This document shows positions 7,399 to 12,466 of a stretch of DNA of 12,466 nt, one piece after another. The notes beneath the pieces are model-generated. The model was given only the letters and a program-made list of their open reading frames with translations, made no database searches and was not told where the DNA came from. The position numbers were made by a program, and so were the translations under genes. The first letter of the stretch is position 1. The number at the start of each line of letters is the position of its first letter. This stretch comes from Bacteroidota bacterium (lineage in GTDB: Bacteria; Bacteroidota; Bacteroidia; Chitinophagales; Chitinophagaceae): assembly GCA_947454745.1 (NCBI GenBank), contig CANGMV010000011.1:1-12466 (forward strand). Reading direction: 5' to 3'.

Positions 7399-9771
7399 TT
7401 AATTTCTGATAGGTCGGCCCGAAGTAATTACGGATTGAATTCTTTCCAAGGTTTTCTTTTCACCGCAAAGGCTTAAGAAAGCTTCTCTTTCTAAATCCAA
7501 TAAGTATTGTTCGTTTACTAAGCTTTGTTCACTTAAATCTCCGCCACACATAACATAGGCTAATTTTTTAGCCACTAATTTATCGTGATCAGTTGCGTAC
7601 CCACCACGCCACATAGCGTTTATACCTGCATATAAAGCACCTAGTGCCGATTTGCCTAATACTTTAATATCTGTTCTTTGTTGCGCTTGTGTGTAGCCTG
7701 AATTAAATAAATCTAATACTTGTTCTTTTGCTTTCGCGACTCTACGTGATTGATTTAATACAATATGATCCTGTCCTGGTCTTAGGATACCCATGCCCAT
7801 GGCTTCATGAGCCGATGTGGCTACTTTAGCAGTGGCAATTTGTAAGAATCTATTTTTTAAAGTGATGGTTTCTGGTTCGTCGATATGCATTTCATCGGAT
7901 GCCCTTAAAACAAATTCCTTGGTACCACCACCACCTGGTATCACACCAATACCTAATTCTACTAAGCCAATATAGGTTTCGGCAGCAGCAGCAATGGTAT
8001 CAGCATGCAAGCTCATTTCACAGCCACCACCTAAGGTTAATCCATGAGGTGCGATACCAACTGGAATAGAAGAGTAGCGTACACGCATCATACTATTTTG
8101 AAAAGTACGAATGGCCATATCCAATTCTTCATAATCCTGTTCAATTGCTAACATAAAAATCATACCTACGTTGGCGCCAGCACTAAATAAATTGCCTTCA
8201 TTGGCAATTACTAATCCATTGTATTTTTCTTCGGCAATGGCAATAGATTTATTCAATCCTTCTAATACTTCGCCACCAATACTATTCATTTTGGTATTCC
8301 AACTAAATCCTGCAACACCATCACCAATGTCTACTAAGTTACAAGCTGCATTTTTCCAAATGGTTTTTTCTTTATGATTCGATAAAATAATAAAGGACGC
8401 TGCACCTGGAATGAGTTTATAATCCTGCGAAGCCACATCATAATAATATCTTTTTCCTTCCTTCACTTGATAAAAGGATAATCCTTTGCTAGCCATGGTT
8501 TCAGCCCATGGAGCAATCGCTACACCTGCAGCCTTCATTTCCTCAATCACTTTGCTAACTCCTAATGCATCCCAGCTTTCAAATGCGCCAATCTCCCAAC
8601 CAAAGCCTGCTTTAAGGGCATCATCTACACGATATAATTCATCACTAATTTCAGGAATGCGGTGACTGATATAAGAAAATAATGCATGGTGAAATTGACG
8701 AACAAATTCACCGCCTTTGTCGGTGCCTGCATACAAAGCTTTTAAACGTTCAGGTAAACTTTCAATGGCTTTTGCTGCACCAATGGAAGCGAACTTTGCT
8801 TTAACACGTGGCTCGTATTCAAATGTTTTTAAATTCAGCGTTAATATTTCCTTACTCGTTGCCGTTTTTACTTTCTTAAAAAATCCTTGACCAGTTTTAT
8901 CGCCTAACCAATTTTGTTCTACCATTTTCTCCAACCAAGTTGGTAAGGAAAAAATTGCTTTTGCTTCGTCGTTTGGACAATTATCGGCAACACCTTTGGC
9001 TACTTTTACTAATGTGTCAATACCCACCACATCGGCAGTACGGAAAGTGGCCGATTTAGGTCGTCCCATAATTGGGCCCGTTAAAGATTCAATTTCATCG
9101 ATACTTAATTCCAATTTTTCCATGATGTGCACCACACTCATCATGCTAAAAACCCCTACACGATTGGCTATAAAGGCAGGAGTGTCTTTACATAAAACAG
9201 TCGTCTTACCTAAAAACACATCTCCGTAATGCATAAAGAAATCCACCACAGCAGGATCCGTTTTTGGAGTCGGGATCACTTCTAATAAACGCAAATATCT
9301 TGGAGGGTTAAAAAAGTGCGTTCCACAAAAATGTTTTTGAAAATCTTCACTACGTCCCTCAGCCATTAAATGAATAGGGATGCCTGAAGTATTTGAACTT
9401 ACAAGGGTGCCAGGTTTTCTGTATTTTTCGACTTCGTCGTAAATTAATTTTTTTATATCCAAACGTTCTACGACCACTTCGATAATCCAATCGGCTGTTG
9501 CTAATTTTGAAATATCATCGGTAAAATTCCCAGTGGTAATTAATTTTGCAGCACCCGCGGTGTATAAAGGAGAAGGGTTCGATTTAACCGACGCAGTTAA
9601 AGAATCGTCTACTAATTTATTGCGTTCTTTTTTTACACTCGACTCTTCGGCACCTGGAGTTAATCTATCTAGCAACAAAACTTTTACACCTACTCCTGCA
9701 AAGTGACAAGCAATTCTTGAACCCATCACTCCACTACCTAGTACCACTACATTTTTAATAGAACGTTGCAT
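7399..9771 (-). CDS. fadN: Bifunctional 3-hydroxyacyl-CoA dehydrogenase / enoyl-CoA hydratase (FadN-type)
   Basis: This 790-residue protein catalyses two steps of fatty-acid beta-oxidation: hydration of trans-2-enoyl-CoA and NAD-dependent oxidation of 3-hydroxyacyl-CoA. The dehydrogenase comes first. The NAD-binding loop LGSGVMGSRIA is at about 11-21, the catalytic histidine is H152 in GTHFFNPPRYL, and the second half includes DTPAFIANRVG (196-206). A crotonase domain occupies about 465-690. Its oxyanion-hole stretch is FSAGANVG (529-536), and the two expected glutamates are E585 in GGGCE and E605 in VELGIGVIPGGGG. The domain order and length match Bacillus FadN and are opposite to E. coli FadB/FadJ. 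Partner thiolase and acyl-CoA dehydrogenase genes are not in the window. The gene is alone on its strand and divergent from gatC; no convincing TAnnTTTG promoter is seen upstream. The start ATG (9769-9771) puts the Rossmann strand at residue 7, as expected. The symbol is given by family resemblance. Confidence 0.9.
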   Translation of the reverse strand: MQRSIKNVVVLGSGVMGSRIACHFAGVGVKVLLLDRLTPGAEESSVKKERNKLVDDSLTASVKSNPSPLYTAGAAKLITTGNFTDDISKLATADWIIEVVVERLDIKKLIYDEVEKYRKPGTLVSSNTSGIPIHLMAEGRSEDFQKHFCGTHFFNPPRYLRLLEVIPTPKTDPAVVDFFMHYGDVFLGKTTVLCKDTPAFIANRVGVFSMMSVVHIMEKLELSIDEIESLTGPIMGRPKSATFRTADVVGIDTLVKVAKGVADNCPNDEAKAIFSLPTWLEKMVEQNWLGDKTGQGFFKKVKTATSKEILTLNLKTFEYEPRVKAKFASIGAAKAIESLPERLKALYAGTDKGGEFVRQFHHALFSYISHRIPEISDELYRVDDALKAGFGWEIGAFESWDALGVSKVIEEMKAAGVAIAPWAETMASKGLSFYQVKEGKRYYYDVASQDYKLIPGAASFIILSNHKEKTIWKNAACNLVDIGDGVAGFSWNTKMNSIGGEVLEGLNKSIAIAEEKYNGLVIANEGNLFSAGANVGMIFMLAIEQDYEELDMAIRTFQNSMMRVRYSSIPVGIAPHGLTLGGGCEMSLHADTIAAAAETYIGLVELGIGVIPGGGGTKEFVLRASDEMHIDEPETITLKNRFLQIATAKVATSAHEAMGMGILRPGQDHIVLNQSRRVAKAKEQVLDLFNSGYTQAQQRTDIKVLGKSALGALYAGINAMWRGGYATDHDKLVAKKLAYVMCGGDLSEQSLVNEQYLLDLEREAFLSLCGEKKTLERIQSVITSGRPIRN

Positions 9772-9796
9772 AATTAAAGCGTTTGTGTAAAATTAG

Positions 9797-9812
9797 TTAG
9801 TTATGCAACTAA
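9797..9812. promoter_or_regulatory. Inverted repeat TTAGTT-ATGC-AACTAA between fadN and gatC
   Basis: A perfect 6-bp inverted repeat with a 4-nt centre lies 26 bp upstream of the dehydrogenase start. A dyad of this size in a divergent intergenic region could be an operator for a dimeric regulator (for example a fatty-acid-responsive TetR type). No regulator gene is nearby, and 6-bp arms in AT-rich DNA can arise by chance. Confidence 0.25.
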
Positions 9813-9897
9813 TTTCAAAAAAATCTTTTCAAATTTTAGCACATTTTGGCCCTTTTTGCCATTGATTAGGCTCAAATAACCATTTAACAAAACCGGC

Positions 9898-9927
9898 TTG
9901 AGGGTTAAAAGGATTGCCCTACATTTG
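9898..9927 (+). promoter_or_regulatory. Bacteroidota-type promoter of gatC
   Basis: TTG at 9898-9900 and TACATTTG at 9920-9927 fit the -33 and -7 elements (TTG and TAnnTTTG) with a 19-bp spacer. The -7 box ends only 4 nt before the gatC ATG at 9932, so the transcript should start at or next to the start codon. Confidence 0.7.
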
Positions 9928-9931
9928 TAAT

Positions 9932-10222
9932 ATGCAAGTAGATACTAAGTTAGTGAGCCATTTAGCCCATTTGTCGAGGTTGAATGTAGCTCCTGAAAAG
10001 ATGGACAAACTGGTGGCCGATATGCAGGATTTGGTTGTTTTTGTAGAACAATTAAATGCATTAGACACTAGCGGAACAGCCCCATTAATGCATATGGGAG
10101 ACGCAGTAAATGTATTAAGAGCAGACGAAGTGAATGGATCTATATCAAGAGAAGCGGCTTTGCAAAATGCACCTGAATCGGACGGCGTATTTTTTAAAGT
10201 GCCAAAAGTCATTAATAAATAA
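9932..10222 (+). CDS. gatC: Aspartyl/glutamyl-tRNA amidotransferase subunit C
   Basis: This 96-residue protein is the small subunit of the GatCAB complex, which converts Glu-tRNA(Gln) or Asp-tRNA(Asn) to the correctly charged form in the cytoplasm. GatC wraps around GatA and stabilises the complex. The family pattern is clear: HLAHLSRLNV near the start, a helix with VEQLNALDTSG, then the LRADEV motif and a C-terminal ESDGVFFKVPKV, the usual GatC ending. Length matches the family. The ATG at 9932 is chosen over a TTG at 9914, because the -7 promoter box lies between them and would be inside the longer form. gatA and gatB are not adjacent. The next gene, an ABC ATPase, starts 6 bp downstream and is surely co-transcribed, an apparently unrelated partner. 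Confidence 0.93.
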   Translation: MQVDTKLVSHLAHLSRLNVAPEKMDKLVADMQDLVVFVEQLNALDTSGTAPLMHMGDAVNVLRADEVNGSISREAALQNAPESDGVFFKVPKVINK

Positions 10223-10228
10223 TTAAGT

Positions 10229-10924
10229 ATGTCATCGGTTATACAATTAAGAGATATTCAAAAAAGCTATTTCATGGCCAACCAAGCCATTCCTGTTTTA
10301 AAGGGAATTAATTTGGACATTAACCGCAATGAATATGTTGCTTTAATGGGTCCATCGGGTAGTGGTAAAAGTACATTGATGAACATATTAGGTTGTTTGG
10401 ATTCACCTACAAGTGGAACCTACAATTTAAATGGACATGACGTTAGCACAATGACCGATGATGAATTAGCAGGAATCAGAAATATTGAAATTGGTTTTGT
10501 ATTCCAACAATTTAATTTATTGCCAAGATTATCAGCTGCAGAGAATGTTGCATTGCCATTGGTATATGCGGGTATTGCAAAAAAAGAAAGATTAGAACGC
10601 GCGATGGCAGCTTTAGAAAAAGTAGGTTTGGCCGATCGTAGTCATCATAAATCAAATGAATTGAGTGGTGGACAAATTCAACGTGTGGCAATTGCACGTG
10701 CGTTGGTAAACAATCCATCTATTTTATTAGCCGATGAACCGACTGGTAATTTGGATTCTAAAACATCGGTGGAGGTAATGGAATTGTTTGGTAAAATTCA
10801 AGCAGCAGGTAATACTGTTGTGTTGGTTACCCACGAGGAAGATATTGCACAGTATGCACACCGAGTGGTACGTTTAAGAGATGGTTTAATTGAAACCGAT
10901 ACTTTAAACAGTCATCACAAATAA
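10229..10924 (+). CDS. ABC transporter ATP-binding protein, MacB/LolD type
   Basis: This 231-residue ATPase has every canonical motif: Walker [10 protein letters not shown] at 41-49, Q-loop around 93-94 (VFQQFNLLP), signature LSGGQ at 145-149, Walker B ILLADEP at 165-171, D-loop NLDS, and switch histidine H202. The [20 protein letters not shown] stretch and short length place it in the MacB/LolD/FtsE-like group, which powers mechanotransmission-type permeases (lipoprotein release, antimicrobial peptide or toxin efflux) at the cytoplasmic face. No permease or periplasmic adaptor follows; a terminator comes next. Its partner must be encoded elsewhere or the gene has been separated from it. It follows gatC by 6 bp and shares that promoter. 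LolD itself is possible, but the window's second ATPase is the better LolD candidate. Confidence 0.9.
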   Translation: MSSVIQLRDIQKSYFMANQAIPVLKGINLDINRNEYVALMGPSGSGKSTLMNILGCLDSPTSGTYNLNGHDVSTMTDDELAGIRNIEIGFVFQQFNLLPRLSAAENVALPLVYAGIAKKERLERAMAALEKVGLADRSHHKSNELSGGQIQRVAIARALVNNPSILLADEPTGNLDSKTSVEVMELFGKIQAAGNTVVLVTHEEDIAQYAHRVVRLRDGLIETDTLNSHHK

Positions 10925-10963
10925 GTAGTAAAATCCTTAAAAAGTAAATAACTAGTGAATAAG

Positions 10964-10987
10964 AAGCCTCCGAATGGGGGCTTTTTT
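10964..10987 (+). terminator. Rho-independent terminator after gatC-ABC ATPase
   Basis: An 8-bp stem (aagcctcc at 10964-10971 with gggggctt at 10976-10983, one G-T pair) closes a gaat loop and is followed by further T residues. It lies 40 bp after the ATPase stop and separates this unit from the adenosyltransferase gene. Confidence 0.85.
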
Positions 10988-10993
10988 AATGTA

Positions 10994-11020
10994 TTGATGA
11001 ACTTTATTTTATTAGTTTTG
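10994..11020 (+). promoter_or_regulatory. Probable promoter of the adenosyltransferase gene
   Basis: TAGTTTTG at 11013-11020 matches the -7 consensus TAnnTTTG. A TTG at 10994-10996 sits 16 bp upstream, slightly short for the -33 element. The -7 box is 31 nt before the ATG, giving a leader of roughly 25-30 nt. Confidence 0.5.
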
Positions 11021-11051
11021 TTACAAGCTTAAGCAAGCATAAAAAAGCATC

Positions 11052-11606
11052 ATGAAAATATATACTAAGGGCGGAGATTTAGGAAAAACATCATTAATTG
11101 GCGGGACGAGAGTGCCTAAAAGTCATATCAGGATTGAATCTTATGGAACTGTGGATGAGCTAAACTCATTTATTGGTTTATTAAGCGACTTAGTATCGGA
11201 TGCGCAAGTAAAGACGATTTTGAAAGAAGTGCAGGATAGATTGTTTACAGTTGGATCTTCATTAGCATGTGACCCCGATAAGGAACCGCATTTAAAAATA
11301 CCCGATTTAAAGGAAGAAGATATCATGTTTTTAGAACAGCATATTGATGCTATGAATATCGTTTTGGAACCCATGAAATCTTTTATTTTACCTGGAGGAC
11401 ATCAGGCTATTTCAACTGCGCATATTGCACGTTGTGTATGCCGAAGAGCAGAACGTTGGTGCGTGAATTTGCAAGAGGAAGATTTGTTTGTAGAAGCTAT
11501 GGTCATTAAATACCTTAATCGTTTGAGTGATTATTTATTTGTACTTGCAAGATATATTGGGCATTTGAATGGGGTAGCGGATCAGCCTTGGAAGCCAAGA
11601 GTTTAA
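11052..11606 (+). CDS. pduO: Cob(I)alamin adenosyltransferase, PduO type
   Basis: This 184-residue enzyme transfers the adenosyl group of ATP to cob(I)alamin, making adenosylcobalamin for enzymes such as methylmalonyl-CoA mutase. The PduO-family fingerprint is complete. The N-terminal ATP-binding stretch YTKGGDLGKTSLIGG is at 4-18, GTVDELNS at 32-39, FILPGG at 111-116, CRRAER at 130-135 with the conserved arginines, and NRLSDYLFVLAR at 156-167. The length is normal for stand-alone enzymes, with five helices expected for the trimeric fold. The ATG is chosen because the conserved YTKGGD begins at residue 4, the usual spacing. It has its own promoter after a terminator and is convergent with the following ATPase gene at only 16 bp. 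No cobalamin biosynthesis or B12-dependent gene is adjacent, and no riboswitch-like leader is visible. Confidence 0.93.
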   Translation: MKIYTKGGDLGKTSLIGGTRVPKSHIRIESYGTVDELNSFIGLLSDLVSDAQVKTILKEVQDRLFTVGSSLACDPDKEPHLKIPDLKEEDIMFLEQHIDAMNIVLEPMKSFILPGGHQAISTAHIARCVCRRAERWCVNLQEEDLFVEAMVIKYLNRLSDYLFVLARYIGHLNGVADQPWKPRV

Positions 11607-11622
11607 TCTAACTAGTAACTAT

Positions 11623-12291
11623 TTAAATAAACTGGCCATCCTTCATATGCAATGTTCTGTTGCTCATATTGGCAAGCAGTTCATTGTGTGTAACAATCAA
11701 AAAGCTTTGATTCATTTCATTTCTTAAACGAATAAATAATTCGTGAAGTGCTGCTGCATTCTCGCTATCTAAATTGCCAGTAGGTTCATCGGCAAAAATA
11801 AGTGCTGGGTTGTTTAATAGTGCTCTAGCAACTGCTACTCTTTGTTGTTCACCACCTGATAAACTATGTGGCTTTTTACCAGCTTTATCGGCTAGTCCCA
11901 TAAAGTCCAATAATTCTAATGCGCGTGCTTGAACTTGTTTTTTGGAAGTTTTTGCAATCCAACCTGGAATAGAAACATTTTCTAAGGCAGTGAACTCTGG
12001 TAATAAATGGTGAAATTGAAATACAAAACCAATAGCGTGGTTGCGATAGGAAGCCAACTGCTTATTGGAAAGTTGGGTGATATTATTTCCCTCAAAAAAA
12101 ACTTCGCCTTTATCGGCCTGTTCCAAGCTACTAACAATGTATAAAAGGGTGGATTTTCCCGCCCCCGAAGCTCCGACAATCGAAACTAGCTCTCCTTTTT
12201 CCAACTCCAAGGAAACCCCCTTTAGCACCTGTACAGGGCCATATTGTTTCCATATGTCCTTGGCTACTAATAGTTTTGAGGCTTGATTCAT
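11623..12291 (-). CDS. lolD: Lipoprotein-release ABC transporter ATP-binding protein, LolD-like
   Basis: This 222-residue ATPase of the LolCDE/MacB family has Walker A GASGAGKST at 40-48, Q92 in FQFHHLLPEFTALENV, signature LSGGE at 144-148, Walker B LIFADEP at 164-170, D-loop NLDS and H202. The FQFHHLLPEF stretch is especially LolD-like; LolD supplies ATP energy for moving outer-membrane lipoproteins off the inner membrane. The permease (LolC/E) is not beside it: downstream lies the convergent adenosyltransferase gene, upstream the divergent DUF2795-like gene, so it appears to be a single-gene unit. Its promoter ends 4 nt before the ATG (12289-12291). The function could be another MacB-type exporter; the LolD assignment is by motif resemblance. 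Confidence 0.88.
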   Translation of the reverse strand: MNQASKLLVAKDIWKQYGPVQVLKGVSLELEKGELVSIVGASGAGKSTLLYIVSSLEQADKGEVFFEGNNITQLSNKQLASYRNHAIGFVFQFHHLLPEFTALENVSIPGWIAKTSKKQVQARALELLDFMGLADKAGKKPHSLSGGEQQRVAVARALLNNPALIFADEPTGNLDSENAAALHELFIRLRNEMNQSFLIVTHNELLANMSNRTLHMKDGQFI

Positions 12292-12295
12292 GTTA

Positions 12296-12327
12296 CAAAC
12301 CTAGTAATTCCCGTCCATTTTTAGCAA
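12296..12327 (-). promoter_or_regulatory. Bacteroidota-type promoter of the LolD-like gene
   Basis: On the minus strand, TTG (12327-12325) is followed after 21 bp by TAGGTTTG (12303-12296), a full match to TAnnTTTG. Only TAAC separates this box from the ATG at 12291, so the message should be leaderless or nearly so, as for gatC. Confidence 0.7.
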
Positions 12328-12366
12328 AATTTAAAGATTTGTTTACATCATGTAGAAAAAACACAT

Positions 12367-12396
12367 TTGGTTATATCATTTATACGGCTACTTTTG
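12367..12396 (+). promoter_or_regulatory. Bacteroidota-type promoter of the DUF2795-like gene
   Basis: TTG at 12367-12369 (within TTTG) and TACTTTTG at 12389-12396 are separated by 19 bp, an ideal -33/-7 pair. The -7 box ends 16 nt before the ATG at 12413, leaving a leader of about 10-12 nt. Confidence 0.65.
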
Positions 12397-12412
12397 CACA
12401 AAATAATACGCT

Positions 12413-12466
12413 ATGTTTTGGACATTAGAATTAGCCAGCTATTTAGAAGAAGCTCCTTGGCCAGCT
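12413..12466 (+). CDS. Start of a small conserved Bacteroidota protein (DUF2795-like), cut by the right edge
   Basis: Eighteen codons are visible, beginning MFWTLELASYLEEAPWPA. This N-terminus matches, from memory, a short (about 70-75 residue) acidic protein found widely in Bacteroidota and assigned to the DUF2795 family; its function is not established. A well-formed promoter precedes it (12367-12396). The rest of the gene lies outside the window, so the family call rests on the N-terminus only. Confidence 0.6.
   Translation, partial: MFWTLELASYLEEAPWPA

Noticed and set aside
9914..9916. TTG as a longer gatC start
   Set aside because: The promoter -7 box (9920-9927) would lie inside the gene, the extra six residues match nothing in GatC, and ATG at 9932 gives the usual family length.
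11021..11051. AAGC/AAGCAT short direct repeats before the adenosyltransferase gene as a regulatory element
   Set aside because: They are short, irregularly spaced and in AT-rich leader DNA; no cobalamin riboswitch features are present.
11607..11622. Terminator between the convergent adenosyltransferase and LolD-like genes
   Set aside because: The 16-bp gap is AT-rich but contains no convincing hairpin.

Overview
The window looks like chromosomal DNA from a member of the Bacteroidota, probably close to the Chitinophagaceae. It is AT-rich. No gene start has a recognisable Shine-Dalgarno sequence. Several genes carry the Bacteroidota-type promoter (TTG at -33, TAnnTTTG at -7). There is a type IX secretion (T9SS) style C-terminal domain, and the right edge opens a small conserved Bacteroidota protein beginning MFWTLELASYLE. 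The species assignment is inference.

Left part (1-7349, + strand): a very large repetitive gene enters from the left edge and ends at 5624. Its protein is built from motifs typical of phage tail fibres (NTGDQ, WNTFNNKQ, YGGTGVNN, TNKTL, IATTAFV) and closes with a compact non-repeat module. After 28 bp comes a 473-residue secreted protein with a signal peptide and one autotransporter-associated beta-strand repeat. Directly behind its stop, in another frame, is an 84-codon reading frame that looks like a T9SS sorting domain cut off from its passenger. A strong rho-independent terminator (7359-7390) closes this unit. No capsid, tail-tube, baseplate, integrase or other phage gene is visible.

Right part (7399-12466): ordinary housekeeping genes at visibly higher GC. 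A minus-strand bifunctional 3-hydroxyacyl-CoA dehydrogenase/enoyl-CoA hydratase (FadN-type order) serves fatty-acid beta-oxidation. Divergent from it are gatC (tRNA amidotransferase subunit C) and, 6 bp later, a MacB/LolD-type ABC ATPase, closed by a terminator. Next come a PduO-type cobalamin adenosyltransferase, a convergent LolD-like ATPase on the minus strand, and the start of a DUF2795-like gene.

Most worth a second look: the phage-fibre-like giant gene in a non-phage setting next to a T9SS-type secreted protein; repeat copies that keep the protein sequence while synonymous positions have drifted; the split sorting domain at a composition step; and two promoters whose -7 boxes sit exactly 4 nt before the ATG, implying leaderless or nearly leaderless mRNAs for gatC and the LolD-like gene.
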